A stretch of 64,000 bases of DNA from Gemmiger formicilis (GCF_900167555.1 NZ_FUYF01000007.1:62001-126000); one strand, 5' to 3'; shown: positions 41,879 to 51,546, numbered from the stretch's first letter. Notes: a model not told the origin generated them from the sequence alone. A program made the numbers and translations.

Positions 41879-41903
41879 AAGCCTCCCTGTGAGGAGGGCG
41901 GAC
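41879..41903. repeat. Half copy of a family B-like repeat
   Basis: AAGCCTCCCTGTGAGGAGGGC follows the folT stop directly, but no inverted partner is present. Confidence 0.45.
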
Positions 41904-41905
41904 CC

Positions 41906-41956
41906 AAAAGTAAAAGTCATACTTTTGCACAATAAAGTATGACTTTTACTTTTTTT
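41906..41956. terminator. AT-rich hairpin with 20-bp perfect arms
   Basis: AAAAGTAAAAGTCATACTTT (41906-41925) and its exact complement (41934-41953) surround an 8-nt loop, with T-runs after it and A-runs before it. It may act as a bidirectional terminator or a protein-binding site. Confidence 0.65.
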
Positions 41957-42041
41957 CGTTGTGCGTCCTGCCCAGTGTACTGTCTGCACAGGCAAAACAT
42001 TTACCTGTTTTGCTGAACTTTTCACAAAAATTTAAAAATTA

Positions 42042-42070
42042 TTGCAAACGGATCGTAAAGCGGCTACAAT
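42042..42070 (+). promoter_or_regulatory. Promoter of the BMP lipoprotein gene
   Basis: TTGCAA (42042-42047), 17-nt spacer, TACAAT (42065-42070). The start would be near 42077, leaving a leader of about 100 nt. Confidence 0.72.
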
Positions 42071-42084
42071 GGGTCTTGCAAGGC

Positions 42085-42145
42085 AGCAAAATGCGTCAAT
42101 TCCCGGCAGATTCCGGCAGGAAGCGACGCATTTTTGCCGTTTTTC
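42085..42145 (+). promoter_or_regulatory. Leader hairpin, possible attenuator of the nucleoside-uptake genes
   Basis: CAAAATGCGTC pairs with GACGCATTTTTG around a loop rich in CCGGCAG, followed by CCGTTTTTC. It lies between promoter and start codon and resembles an intrinsic terminator. I see no purine-aptamer core. The controlling signal is unknown. Confidence 0.5.
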
Positions 42146-42174
42146 TGTACACACAACAGGGAGGAACAATACAC

Positions 42175-43497
42175 ATGAAGAAACTGATGGGCATTCTGCT
42201 GGCCGCCTCTATGGTGTTCAGCCTGGCCGCCTGTGGTTCCACCGCTGACACTGCTGCCAGCAGCGCCGCCGGTACCACCGCTACTGCAGAGGGCAGCAGC
42301 AACAACCAGGCCCCCGACGTCAAGGTCGGTGCTATCATTCTGGGCGACGAGACCGAAGGCTACAGCGCCGCGCACATCAACGGCATCAAGGAAGCTGCCG
42401 CCGAGCTGGGCATGTCCGATGACCAGATCGTCTGGAAGTACAAGATCGCTGAGGGCGGCGTCACCGCCGACGCAGCCGAGGACCTTGTCGGCCAGGGCTG
42501 CAACCTGATCATCTCCAACTCCTACGGCCATCAGACCTATATGGAGGAGGAAGCCGAGAAGTACCCTGACATCAACTTTGTGGCCATGACCGGTGACTTC
42601 GCCGCTATCTCCGACCTCGATAACTTCTACAACGCCTTTACCGCCGTCTACCAGAGCCGCTATGTCTCCGGTGTCGTCGCAGGCATGAAGGTCAAGGAGC
42701 TGGTCGAGTCCGGCACCCTGACCCCCGAGACCCAGCCCGACAGCTTCACCGCTGACGGCAAGGTCAAGATCGGCTACGTCGGCGCCTACAACTACGCCGA
42801 GGTCGTCTCCGGCTACACCGCCTTCTTCCTGGGCGTCCAGAGCGTTTACCCCGATGTCCAGATGGAGGTCATGTACACGAACTCCTGGTTCGACATCGAC
42901 AAGGAGGGCGCTGCCGCCGAGGCCCTGATCGCCAACGGTGCGGTCATCATCGGCCAGCACGCTGACTCCACCGGTGCCCCCGCTGCCACCCAGAAGCTGA
43001 AGGACTCCGGCAAGATCTGCTACTCCATCGGCTACAACATCGACATGCTCGACACCGCCCCCACCGCTGCCCTGACCTCCGCGACGAACGTCTGGAAGGT
43101 CTACTACAAGGAGCTGTTCGAGGGTGCTCAGGCCGGCAACATCCCGCAGGATTGGTGCAAGGGCTATGAGGATGGCGCTGTTGCCATCACCGACCTTGGC
43201 CCCGAAGTTGCCGACGGCACCGCCGAGAAGGTTGCCGAGGTGGAGGCTGCGCTGAAGGACGGCAGCCTGCACGTCTTTGACACCAGCAAGTTCACCGTCG
43301 ACGGCGCGGAGGTCACCACCGCCCCCATCGACCTGACCTACTACGATTTCAGCACCGGTTCTCCTGTGGCTGTCTATCAGGGCGAGACCAAAGAGGCCAT
43401 CTCCGACGGTTACTTCCACGAGGGTGAGCTGCGTGCAGCCCCGACGTTTGCCCTGCGCATCGATGGCATCATCGAGGACGCTGACCCCGTCGCCTGA
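42175..43497 (+). CDS. BMP-family ABC transporter substrate-binding lipoprotein
   Basis: The 440-residue lipoprotein has a signal peptide with lipobox LAAC (C20) and an S/A/T-rich linker. The BMP/Med periplasmic-binding fold follows: KVGAIILGDETEGYSAAH, GYVGAYNYAEVVSGY and ANGAVIIGQHADSTGA. Relatives bind nucleosides. It heads a transporter with an ATPase and two permeases at 43.7-47.3 kb. AGGGAGGAA precedes the ATG at 42175. deoC could use the imported deoxynucleosides. Confidence 0.9.
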   Translation: MKKLMGILLAASMVFSLAACGSTADTAASSAAGTTATAEGSSNNQAPDVKVGAIILGDETEGYSAAHINGIKEAAAELGMSDDQIVWKYKIAEGGVTADAAEDLVGQGCNLIISNSYGHQTYMEEEAEKYPDINFVAMTGDFAAISDLDNFYNAFTAVYQSRYVSGVVAGMKVKELVESGTLTPETQPDSFTADGKVKIGYVGAYNYAEVVSGYTAFFLGVQSVYPDVQMEVMYTNSWFDIDKEGAAAEALIANGAVIIGQHADSTGAPAATQKLKDSGKICYSIGYNIDMLDTAPTAALTSATNVWKVYYKELFEGAQAGNIPQDWCKGYEDGAVAITDLGPEVADGTAEKVAEVEAALKDGSLHVFDTSKFTVDGAEVTTAPIDLTYYDFSTGSPVAVYQGETKEAISDGYFHEGELRAAPTFALRIDGIIEDADPVA

Positions 43498-43511
43498 TTC
43501 TGACTGAATCT

Positions 43512-43549
43512 AAAGGGAAGACTGCGGTGGAACCGCAGCCTTCCCTTTT
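43512..43549 (+). terminator. Intrinsic terminator after the BMP lipoprotein gene
   Basis: AAAGGGAAG-ACTGCGG pairs with CCGCAG-CCTTCCCTTT around GTGGAA. Partial readthrough may give less of the membrane components than of the binding protein. Confidence 0.85.
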
Positions 43550-43580
43550 GGTGGTTATATCTGTCGTTACAAATCAGGCC

Positions 43581-43653
43581 GTAGGGGCGCATTCCATATG
43601 CGCCCGTGTAGCTTACGGCAGGTACCGCGGGCGGATATAGAATCCGCCCCTAC
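43581..43653. repeat. Family A dispersed intergenic repeat, copy A9
   Basis: Starts GTAGGGGCGCATTCCATATG and ends ATCCGCCCCTAC. The two hairpins are GGCGCATTCCATATGCGCC and GGGCGGATATAGAATCCGCCC, the same pair as copy A1 in the opposite order. Confidence 0.88.
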
Positions 43654-43710
43654 GGATCACAAAATTGTTCCTACCCAATTTATAAATACCATCCGAAAGG
43701 AGCCTGCACA

Positions 43711-45252
43711 ATGGCGCAGAACGAATATGCTGTGCGCTTGGAGCACGTCACCAAGACCTTTGGCCCCGTCGTGGCCAACAAGGATGTTTCCCTGGGCGTG
43801 CGCCGCGGCGAGATTCTGGCCCTGCTGGGCGAAAACGGCAGCGGCAAGACGACCCTGATGAACATGATCGCCGGTATCTACTTCCCCGACGAGGGCGAGA
43901 TCTATGTCGGCGACAAGGCGGCGACCATCCGCTCCCCCCGCGACGCGCTGGACCTGGGCATCGGCATGATCCACCAGCACTTCAAGCTCGTGGACGTGTT
44001 CTCCGCGACGGAGAATATCGCCCTGTCGATGGGCAGCGGCGAGAAGTTCGACCTGAAAAAGGTCCACGACAAGGCCCGCGCCATCTGCGAAAAGTACGAG
44101 TTCGCCCTTGACCTCGACCAGAAGGTCTACGAGATGAGCGTCAGCCAGAAGCAGACGCTGGAGATCGTCAAGGTGCTGTACCGCGGCGCGGACATCCTGA
44201 TCCTCGACGAGCCTACGGCAGTTCTGACCCCGCAGGAGACCGAGAAGCTGTTCAGCGTCATCCGCAACATGAAGGCCGACGGCAAGGCGGTCATCATCAT
44301 CACCCACAAGCTGCACGAGGTCCTGTCCATCAGTGACCGTGTCGCCATCCTGCGCAAGGGCGAGTATGTCGGCGACATCGCCACAAAGGACGCCGACGAG
44401 GCCAAGCTGACCGAGATGATGGTCGGCGAGAAGGTCGAACTGAACATTGAACGCCCCGAGCCGGTCAACCCGGTCAAGCGGCTGGACATTGAACATCTGA
44501 CCGTCCGCAGCGCCGAGGGCATCACCGTGCTGGACGATGCGTCCTTCCCGGTCTACGGCGGCGAGATCCTCGGCATTGCGGGCATCTCCGGCAACGGCCA
44601 GAAGGAGCTGCTGGAGGCCATTGCCGGTTTGCAGCCCGCCGAGAGCGGCGCAAGCATCGAGTATTACGCGCCCGACGCTGCCGCACCCGTGCAGCTCGTC
44701 GGCAAAAGCCCCAAGGCCATCCGCGAGGCGGGCATCCACCTGTCCTTTGTGCCCGAGGATCGTCTGGGCATGGGTCTGGTCGGCTCGATGGGCATGACCG
44801 ACAACATGATGCTGAAAAGCTACGGCAAGGGCCATTCGCCCATCGTGGACCGCAAGGCCCCGCTGGCGCTGGCCGAGACGATCAAGAAAGAGCTGGGCGT
44901 CGTCACGCCCGACCTGAACACCCCGGTCTCCCGCCTGTCGGGCGGCAACGTCCAGAAGGTGCTGGTGGGCCGTGAGCTGGCCGCCGACCCCATCGTCCTA
45001 ATGACCGCCTACGCGGTGCGCGGTCTGGACATCAACACGTCCTACACGATCTATCACCTGCTCAACGAGCAGAAAAAGCGCGGTGTGGCGGTTATTTACG
45101 TCGGTGAGGACCTCGACGTGCTGCTGGAGCTGTGTGACCGCATCGTTGTGCTGTGCGGCGGCAAGGTCAACGGCATTCTCGATGGCCGCAAGACCACGAA
45201 GGAGGAGGTCGGTCTGCGAATGACCAACCTGGTAAAGGAGGAGCAGGCATGA
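43711..45252 (+). CDS. ABC transporter ATP-binding protein with two ATPase domains (nucleoside type)
   Basis: 513 residues. The first domain is complete: Walker A GENGSGKT (40-47), MSVSQKQTLEIVK signature region and Walker B ILILDEPTAVLT. The second has GISGNGQKEL without a Walker lysine, the signature LSGGNVQKV, and a degenerate Walker B (IVLMTAYAVRGLD), as in RbsA/YufO-type proteins. It powers the permeases encoded next. A 4-nt overlap couples it to permease 1. Confidence 0.92.
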   Translation: MAQNEYAVRLEHVTKTFGPVVANKDVSLGVRRGEILALLGENGSGKTTLMNMIAGIYFPDEGEIYVGDKAATIRSPRDALDLGIGMIHQHFKLVDVFSATENIALSMGSGEKFDLKKVHDKARAICEKYEFALDLDQKVYEMSVSQKQTLEIVKVLYRGADILILDEPTAVLTPQETEKLFSVIRNMKADGKAVIIITHKLHEVLSISDRVAILRKGEYVGDIATKDADEAKLTEMMVGEKVELNIERPEPVNPVKRLDIEHLTVRSAEGITVLDDASFPVYGGEILGIAGISGNGQKELLEAIAGLQPAESGASIEYYAPDAAAPVQLVGKSPKAIREAGIHLSFVPEDRLGMGLVGSMGMTDNMMLKSYGKGHSPIVDRKAPLALAETIKKELGVVTPDLNTPVSRLSGGNVQKVLVGRELAADPIVLMTAYAVRGLDINTSYTIYHLLNEQKKRGVAVIYVGEDLDVLLELCDRIVVLCGGKVNGILDGRKTTKEEVGLRMTNLVKEEQA

Positions 45253-46352
45253 GTCAGACTGCCACTGCGGCCCGCGAGCCGCTGCTGCGCATTGCCAAGC
45301 GTGAGGGCACGACGATGCCCCAGAAGATCGCCGTGCGCGCCATCGCCATTCTGCTGGCGCTGGTCGTCGATGCGCTGTTTATCTTTTTCGTCACCGGCCT
45401 GAACCCGCTGTCCGTCTATGGCGTCATGTGGAGCGGCACCTTCGCCAACATGACCCGCTTCAGCTGGATGCTGCGCGACCTGTCCACGCTGCTCTGTGTC
45501 GGCATCGCGCTGGCCCCGGCCTTCAAGATGCGCTTCTGGAACTGCGGCGGCGAGGGCCAGATCCTGATCGGCGGCCTGACTGCCGCCCTCATCATGGTGT
45601 ATCAGGGCAACAATCTGCCGCTGCCGCTGCTGTTTGCCGCCATGGCGCTGGGCAGCATTGCCGCGGGTGCACTGTGGGGCTTCATCCCCGCGTGGTTCAA
45701 GTCCCGCTGGAACACGAACGAGACGCTGTTCACTCTGATGATGAACTACGTTGCTACGTCCATTGTTGCCTGCATGACCAACATCATGCGCGGCCAGGCG
45801 TCGAGCCTCGGCACGCTGAACAAGGCGACCAAGGCCGGCTGGTTCCCCGTCATTATGGGCCAGCGCTACACCATCAACATCATTGTGGTCATCGTGCTGA
45901 CCTTCGTCATGTACGCTTATCTGCGCTTTTCCAAGCAGGGCTATGAGATCAGCGTTGTCGGCGAGAGCGAGAACACCGCGCGGTATGCGGGCATCAACGT
46001 CCGCCGCGTCACGGTGCGCACGATGCTGATCTCCGGCGCGATCTGCGGCCTGTGCGGCTTCCTGATCGTGGCCGGCAAGGATCAGACCATCTCCACGGCG
46101 TCCGCCAACGGGCGCGGCTTTACGGCCATTATTGTCGCATGGCTGGCCAAGTTCAACACCTTCTATATGGCGCTCATCTCGTTCCTGCTGGTTTTCCTCG
46201 AGCGCGGTGCGTCGGAGATCGCGTCTGCGTACTCGCTGAACGAGTACGCCGCCGACATCATCACCGGCATCATCCTGTTCTTCATTCTGGGCAGTGAGTT
46301 CTTCATCAACTACCGCGTCATCCCCCGCGGCGCACACAAGGAGGGCAAGTGA
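45249..46352 (+). CDS. Nucleoside ABC transporter permease 1
   Basis: The 367-residue BPD_transp_2-type permease has about ten helices. The cytoplasmic coupling segment ISVVGESENTARYAGINVRR is characteristic. The start overlaps the ATPase stop (ATGA), with AAAGGAGGAGC upstream. It forms the channel with permease 2. Confidence 0.9.
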   Translation: MSQTATAAREPLLRIAKREGTTMPQKIAVRAIAILLALVVDALFIFFVTGLNPLSVYGVMWSGTFANMTRFSWMLRDLSTLLCVGIALAPAFKMRFWNCGGEGQILIGGLTAALIMVYQGNNLPLPLLFAAMALGSIAAGALWGFIPAWFKSRWNTNETLFTLMMNYVATSIVACMTNIMRGQASSLGTLNKATKAGWFPVIMGQRYTINIIVVIVLTFVMYAYLRFSKQGYEISVVGESENTARYAGINVRRVTVRTMLISGAICGLCGFLIVAGKDQTISTASANGRGFTAIIVAWLAKFNTFYMALISFLLVFLERGASEIASAYSLNEYAADIITGIILFFILGSEFFINYRVIPRGAHKEGK

Positions 46353-46353
46353 T

Positions 46354-47346
46354 ATGCACAGCAGTCTGATTGCGTGGATCATGCGCGCCATCCCGTTTGG
46401 CACAATTATTATGTACGGTGCGCTGGGCGAGACCGTGACCGAGAAATCCGGCAACCTGAACCTCGGCGTGCCGGGCATCATGTACCTGGGTGGCTTCGCG
46501 GGCTTTGCCAGCGCCTGGGCCTATGAGAACAGCGCTGCCAACCCCAACGGCTTTGTCAGCATCCTGATCGCCCTGTCCTGCGCCATTCTGGCCTCGATGG
46601 CGGGCGGCCTGATCTATGCGTTCCTGACCATCTCCCTGCGCGCCAACCAGAACGTCACCGGTCTGGCGCTGACGACCTTCGGCATGGGTGTGGCAAACTT
46701 CTTCGGCGTGTTTATCCTGAACGGCGCCAGCTACTCCGCCGCTCCCATCGCCAACAAGGCGTTCAGCGCCAAAATTCCCGTGCTGTCGGGTCTGGGCGAC
46801 ATCGGGCAGGTCGTGTTCTCCTACGGTTTTCTCGTCTATGCGGCCATCCTGCTGGCTGTGGTGCTGCACTGGTTCCTGACCCGCACCCGTGCGGGCCTGA
46901 ATCTGCGCGCCGTCGGTGAGAACCCCGCCACCGCGGACGCCGCGGGCATCAACGTTACGCTGTACAAGTACCTGTCCACCTGCATCGGCGCGGGTATCTG
47001 CGGCATCGGCGGCCTGTACTATGTACTGGACTACAACCAGGGCATCTGGGCGACCACCGGCCAGATCGAGGCGCTGGGCTGGCTGGCCGTGGCGCTGGTC
47101 ATTTTCACGACCTGGAAGCCGCTGAACGCCATCTGGGGCGCGTACCTGTTCGGTATGCTCTATTGGCTGTACCAGTTCCTGCCGTCGCTGCTCGGCATTA
47201 CGATGGCCAGCCACATCACCGACCTTGTGCAGATGCTGCCCTACGTCGTCACGATCATCGTCCTGATTGTCGTTTCGATGCGCAAGAAGAAGGAGAACCA
47301 GCCCCCGGCTCATCTGGGTCTGGCCTACTTCCGCGAGGAGCGGTAA
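46354..47346 (+). CDS. Nucleoside ABC transporter permease 2
   Basis: The 330-residue permease has about eight to nine helices and the segment LNLRAVGENPATADAAGINV, the partner coupling motif. AAGGAGGG precedes ATG 46354, which lies 1 nt after the stop of permease 1. The C-terminus is charged and cytoplasmic. Together with the BMP lipoprotein and the double ATPase it completes a nucleoside-type importer. Repeat B6 follows. Confidence 0.9.
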   Translation: MHSSLIAWIMRAIPFGTIIMYGALGETVTEKSGNLNLGVPGIMYLGGFAGFASAWAYENSAANPNGFVSILIALSCAILASMAGGLIYAFLTISLRANQNVTGLALTTFGMGVANFFGVFILNGASYSAAPIANKAFSAKIPVLSGLGDIGQVVFSYGFLVYAAILLAVVLHWFLTRTRAGLNLRAVGENPATADAAGINVTLYKYLSTCIGAGICGIGGLYYVLDYNQGIWATTGQIEALGWLAVALVIFTTWKPLNAIWGAYLFGMLYWLYQFLPSLLGITMASHITDLVQMLPYVVTIIVLIVVSMRKKKENQPPAHLGLAYFREER

Positions 47347-47349
47347 GGT

Positions 47350-47502
47350 TGCCTTCCCCCGTGGGGGAAGGTGGCCGAGGCCCCGCCCGAGGCCGGATGA
47401 GGGGCGGCCTAGTGGCTGCTGCCCGTGAATGGGAAGTGGCCGTAAGCTTTGCCCTCATCAGTCGCCTGCGGGCGACAGCTTCCCCCGAGGGGGAAGCCTT
47501 AT
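47350..47502. repeat. Family B dispersed intergenic repeat, copy B6
   Basis: GCCTTCCCCCGTGGGGGAAG, GGCCGAGGCCCCGCCCGAGG, GATGAGGGG, a centre, then CCCTCATCAGTCGCCTGCGG, GGCGAC and AGCTTCCCCCGAGGGGGAAG. It is inverted relative to B1 and B3. It starts about 4 nt after the permease stop. Confidence 0.88.
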
Positions 47503-47514
47503 AGAAAAGTCCGT

Positions 47515-47549
47515 GCGGCGCATCTTTCTAAGATGTGCCGCCTTTTTTC
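47515..47549 (+). terminator. Intrinsic terminator after the transporter genes
   Basis: GCGGCGCATCTTT pairs with AGATGTGCCGC and is followed by CTTTTTTC. Confidence 0.85.
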
Positions 47550-47631
47550 ATGCTTCTTTCAAAAATTCAACACATTTGCAATATATACTAAATTTTGTCA
47601 AAAAATCTCCGAAAACAGAAGGGAACCCGGT

Positions 47632-49275
47632 ATGGCAGAAAAAACACAAACCCGACGCGGCCCGCTCGGCTGGGTCAAACGCCACAAAAAGCTGACGATC
47701 TTTTTGGTCATTGTGCTGGTCGCGGCCCTCGTTCTCGTGAACGTGCTGGGCAAGACCGACAAGGCCGCCGCCGATAGCTATCAGTTCGTGCGCACCACCG
47801 TGCTGACCAAAACGACCCTGAGCGATACGGTCAGCGTGACCGGCACGGTCAAGGCCGGCAGCAGCGCCAGCGTCACGGCGTCGGATTCCGTCAAGACCTA
47901 CAAGGTCACGGCAGTCAACGTCGCTGTCGGTGACACGGTCAGGAAGGGCGATGTCATCGCCACGCTGGACACCACCGACGTGGAAAAGCAGATCGCCAAC
48001 GCGCAGCTGCAGCTCAGCGACACCCGGACCGACGCCCGGAAGAACTACACCCAGGCCGTCGAGGATCAGACGACAAACCTGGCTACGGCGCAGGAAAATC
48101 TCGATAAGGCGCAGAAGAACTACGACACGCTGGGCATTGATGACTACTATACCTCGATGGCGTCCGCCGCCAACAGCGGCAAGACGAACCGTGAGATCGT
48201 CACCGACTGGTACACCCGCTACGCCGAGGAGATCGCCGGGTACGAGAACACCCTTGCCAACCTGAACATTCAGCTGACCCAGGCCCAGCAGGACGGCGAC
48301 ACGGCCCGCGCAGACGGCCTGCAGGGCCAGATCGCGGATTACACCAACCGGGAAAATATCGCCAAGGGCCAGTGCAGCATCCCAGAGCTGGGCCTGCAGG
48401 GCTTTGACGCCGTCAGCCAGACCTACAATAAAATTGAGCAGTACCGCGAGGCGTTGGAACAGGCGCAGCAGTCCTATCAGAACAGCGCGACAAGCGCGTA
48501 CCGCAGCGTGGACAACGCCGAGACGAAGCTCGCGCAGTCCCAGCGCGAGGACGACACCCTGACCAATCTGCAGACCGCGCTGGAGAACTGCACCCTGACT
48601 GCCACGATGGACGGCACAATTACCGCGCTGGACGCCACGGTGGGCGCGGTGTGCAGCGGCACGGTGGCCACGATTCAGGATGTGGACAACCTGACGGTGG
48701 AAGTTACGATCCCGGCCAGCTCCGTCGGCAGGCTCAAGACCGGCCTGCAGTGCAACATCACCAGCGACGCCACGGACGACACCGTCACCGGTATCCTGAC
48801 CCGTATCGACCCTGTCGCCAACGACAACGGCAGCTTTGGCGCTACCGTCACGGTCAACGGGCAGGACAGCGGTCTGCTGGTCGGAATTTCCGCCAAGGTC
48901 GAGATCGTCATCAGCACCAAGGACAACGTCTTTACCGTCCCGCGCGACGCCGTGGGCACCAACGACGACGGCAGCACCTACGTGCTGCGCAAGACCGGCG
49001 GAGAGGGCGTCGATATGACCTTTGAGCAGGTCGCCGTCACCGAGGGCGACACCAACGACTACTATGTGGAGATCACCGGCAGCGACCTGAACGAGGGCGA
49101 CGTCATCCGCGCCACGGCGGACCTGACCCAGGGCATTGAGTCTGGCACGTCCGACAGCGATGTGCAGATGATGGAGAACGGCGACCTTTACGTCGGCGAC
49201 GGCAGCAATATGCCCGAGGGCACCGTCGTCATGGGTGGTCCCGGCGGCGGCCCCGGCGGTCCGGGAGGTCAATAA
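47632..49275 (+). CDS. MacA-like periplasmic-adaptor/HlyD-family protein
   Basis: 547 residues. A short cytoplasmic start is followed by one transmembrane helix (LTIFLVIVLVAALVLVNVLG). A split lipoyl/barrel-sandwich domain (VTGTVKAGSSASVTAS and GTITALDATVG) flanks a coiled coil of about 200 residues with ALEQAQQSYQ-type heptads. A beta-barrel domain and a glycine-rich tail GGPGGGPGGPGGQ follow. In Gram-positives such adaptors work with MacB-type ABC exporters, and those genes follow directly. The start at 47632 has AGAAGGGAA upstream. The exported substrate is unknown. Confidence 0.87.
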   Translation: MAEKTQTRRGPLGWVKRHKKLTIFLVIVLVAALVLVNVLGKTDKAAADSYQFVRTTVLTKTTLSDTVSVTGTVKAGSSASVTASDSVKTYKVTAVNVAVGDTVRKGDVIATLDTTDVEKQIANAQLQLSDTRTDARKNYTQAVEDQTTNLATAQENLDKAQKNYDTLGIDDYYTSMASAANSGKTNREIVTDWYTRYAEEIAGYENTLANLNIQLTQAQQDGDTARADGLQGQIADYTNRENIAKGQCSIPELGLQGFDAVSQTYNKIEQYREALEQAQQSYQNSATSAYRSVDNAETKLAQSQREDDTLTNLQTALENCTLTATMDGTITALDATVGAVCSGTVATIQDVDNLTVEVTIPASSVGRLKTGLQCNITSDATDDTVTGILTRIDPVANDNGSFGATVTVNGQDSGLLVGISAKVEIVISTKDNVFTVPRDAVGTNDDGSTYVLRKTGGEGVDMTFEQVAVTEGDTNDYYVEITGSDLNEGDVIRATADLTQGIESGTSDSDVQMMENGDLYVGDGSNMPEGTVVMGGPGGGPGGPGGQ

Positions 49276-50057
49276 TGCCGGAAAAGACACAACAGTTTGC
49301 GCAGAATATTGCCAGGAGCCTGATAGGGGAGGAGGCCGCGCACCCCGCGCAGCCCCTGATCCAGATGCAGGGCATCCGCAAGAGCTACTACATCGGCCAG
49401 CCGAACGAGCTGGAAATTCTGCACGGTATCGACCTGACCGTCTACCCCGGCGAGTTCGTCGCCATCGTGGGCGAGTCCGGCTCCGGTAAGTCCACGCTGA
49501 TGAACATTATCGGCGTGCTGGACAAGCCCACGGCGGGCGAGTACGTGCTGGACGGCGTCAACATCCACGACGCCGACGACAACGACCTGGCGGCCATCCG
49601 CAACCGCAAAATCGGGTTCGTGTTCCAGACGTATAACCTGATCGGACGCCAGAGCGCGTTAAAAAACGTCGAACTGCCGATGCTGTATGCGGGCGTCCCG
49701 GCAGGGGAGCGCACCCGCCGCGCTAAGGAATGGCTCGAGCGCGTCGGCATGGGCGAGCGGATGCGCCACCAGCCCAACGAGCTTTCCGGCGGACAGAAGC
49801 AGCGCGTCGCGATTGCCCGCGCCATGGTCAATGAGCCGGCGTTGATCCTGGCCGACGAGCCTACTGGCGCACTGGACAGCCAGACGAGCCGCGTCGTGAT
49901 GGATCTCTTTCACGAGCTGCATGAAAAATACCACAAGACCATCGTGCTCATCACGCACAACCCCGAGCTGGCCGAGGAATGCCAGCGGGTGCTGACGCTG
50001 CGCGACGGCCTGATCGTGGGCGAACGAAAGGGGACCGGCGAACGTGCAGCTTTTTGA
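49275..50057 (+). CDS. MacB/LolD-like ABC transporter ATP-binding protein
   Basis: The 260-residue ATPase has Walker A GESGSGKS at 66-73, the signature [14 protein letters not shown], Walker [14 protein letters not shown] and the switch ITHNPEL. It shares one base with the stop of the adaptor gene. An N-terminal extension of about 28 residues is unusual. It energises the FtsX-type permease encoded next. Confidence 0.92.
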   Translation: MPEKTQQFAQNIARSLIGEEAAHPAQPLIQMQGIRKSYYIGQPNELEILHGIDLTVYPGEFVAIVGESGSGKSTLMNIIGVLDKPTAGEYVLDGVNIHDADDNDLAAIRNRKIGFVFQTYNLIGRQSALKNVELPMLYAGVPAGERTRRAKEWLERVGMGERMRHQPNELSGGQKQRVAIARAMVNEPALILADEPTGALDSQTSRVVMDLFHELHEKYHKTIVLITHNPELAEECQRVLTLRDGLIVGERKGTGERAAF

Positions 50058-51354
50058 GAATATCGGCATGGCGCTGACCAGCGTCAGAAGCAATAAAATG
50101 CGCAGTCTGCTCACGATGCTGGGCATCATCATCGGCATTGCGGCGGTCATTGCCATCGAGACCGTCGGCAACAGCATGACCGGCTCGGTCATGGACTCGA
50201 TGTCCGGCATGGGTGCCAGTAACATTTCTGTCACGGTAACGCAGAAAAGCAGCTCCGACACGTCGGGCACGTCCCAGGGCGTCCGGCTGCGCCGGTTTAT
50301 GGATTCCAAACCGTCGGACGCAGACCTTATCACCGATGCGATGATAAACGATTTTACAGCCGCTTTCCCGACCCAGGTCCATCACATCGAACTGACCCAG
50401 CAGGTGGGCAGCGGCACGACTGCCAAATACGGTGACCCGACCACGACCATCACGGCCACTGTCAGCGGCATCAATCATGCGGCACTGGCAGCCAGGGACG
50501 ATGATTCGCAGATTTTGTACGGACGCTGGCTGGACGACGACAGGGATGCCGGGCGCAAGGTCGCCTGCGTGTCGGAAAAGTTCGTCGAGCAGGCCATCGG
50601 CGGCAGTGCGCAGGACGCCATCGGCAAGGCGGTCACGCTGACCATCAATCAGGATTTGTACACGTTCTATATACAGGGCGTATACAAATACACGGAGGAT
50701 AGCTACTCCAGCATGTTCGGCGGCAGCGACGACGACAGCATCCAGACGGACTTTTACATCTCGCTGGACGTTGCCAAGGCCATCGCCGGGGCGGGGGCAG
50801 GGTACCAGAGCATCACCGTTGTGGCCAACGGCGGCACGGTCAATGTCACGGACTTCGTCAACACGGTGGGGGATTTCTTCGCCAGCTACTACACCCGCAA
50901 CGACTCTTGGACGGTCAGTGCATCGAGCCTGGCGAGCCTGCTCGACTCGATGACCAGCATGATGAGCACGGTTTCGCTCGGCATCTCGGCCATCGCGGCG
51001 CTGTCGCTGCTCGTCGGCGGCATCGGCGTTATGAATATCATGATGGTCTCCGTGACGGAGCGCACCCGCGAGATCGGCACCCGCAAGGCGCTGGGTGCGC
51101 CTGCGTCGGCCATCCGTATGCAGTTTATCACCGAGAGCGTCATCCTCTGCCTGATCGGCGGCTTCATCGGTATTGTGCTGGGCCTGGCGCTGGGCACGGT
51201 GCTCAGCAATGTGGTGGGCTATGCCGCCAAGCCCAGCATCGCTGCGATCCTGATCGCCGTCGGCTTCAGTATGGCCATCGGCGTGTTCTTCGGCTATTAT
51301 CCCGCCAACAAGGCCGCCAAGCTCGACCCGATCGAAGCGCTGCGGTATGAGTAA
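50044..51354 (+). CDS. MacB-like FtsX-domain permease
   Basis: The 436-residue protein has one N-terminal helix ([18 protein letters not shown]), a large extracytoplasmic domain and three C-terminal helices with the FtsX segment [20 protein letters not shown]. It starts at GTG 50044, 14 nt inside the ATPase gene, with AAAGGGGA upstream. It completes an adaptor-ATPase-permease exporter for peptides, lipids or toxic compounds; the substrate is not known. Confidence 0.9.
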   Translation: MQLFENIGMALTSVRSNKMRSLLTMLGIIIGIAAVIAIETVGNSMTGSVMDSMSGMGASNISVTVTQKSSSDTSGTSQGVRLRRFMDSKPSDADLITDAMINDFTAAFPTQVHHIELTQQVGSGTTAKYGDPTTTITATVSGINHAALAARDDDSQILYGRWLDDDRDAGRKVACVSEKFVEQAIGGSAQDAIGKAVTLTINQDLYTFYIQGVYKYTEDSYSSMFGGSDDDSIQTDFYISLDVAKAIAGAGAGYQSITVVANGGTVNVTDFVNTVGDFFASYYTRNDSWTVSASSLASLLDSMTSMMSTVSLGISAIAALSLLVGGIGVMNIMMVSVTERTREIGTRKALGAPASAIRMQFITESVILCLIGGFIGIVLGLALGTVLSNVVGYAAKPSIAAILIAVGFSMAIGVFFGYYPANKAAKLDPIEALRYE

Positions 51355-51360
51355 ATAGCC

Positions 51361-51504
51361 TTAGCCTTCCCCCGAGGGGGAAGGTGGCCCCGCAGGGCCG
51401 GATGAGGGCGGAGTTTGCAACGTTGCCCGGTAAACGGGAAACCATGGCAAGCTCTGCCCGCATCAGTCACCTTCGGTGACAGCTTCCCCCGAGGGGGAAG
51501 CCTT
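51361..51504. repeat. Family B dispersed intergenic repeat, copy B7
   Basis: GCCTTCCCCCGAGGGGGAAG, GGCCCCGCAGGGCC, GGATGAGGG, a centre, then CATCAGTCACCTTCGGTGAC and AGCTTCCCCCGAGGGGGAAG. It starts about 7 nt after the permease stop, oriented as B6. Confidence 0.88.
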
Positions 51505-51509
51505 TTTGT

Positions 51510-51538
51510 CCCCCGCATTGCGCGGGGGCTTTTTTTGT
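51510..51538 (+). terminator. Intrinsic terminator containing a promoter element
   Basis: CCCCCGC pairs with GCGGGGG around ATTGC and is followed by CTTTTTTT. The loop holds the -35 of the next promoter. Confidence 0.83.
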
Positions 51539-51546
51539 GCTATACT
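51518..51546 (+). promoter_or_regulatory. Promoter of the MATE gene, embedded in a terminator
   Basis: TTGCGC (51518-51523) in the terminator loop, 17-nt spacer, extended -10 TGC-TATACT (51541-51546). Confidence 0.65.

Noticed and set aside
42077..42174. Purine riboswitch before the BMP lipoprotein gene
   Set aside because: The leader lacks the three-way junction with its two conserved loops; only a terminator-like hairpin is visible.
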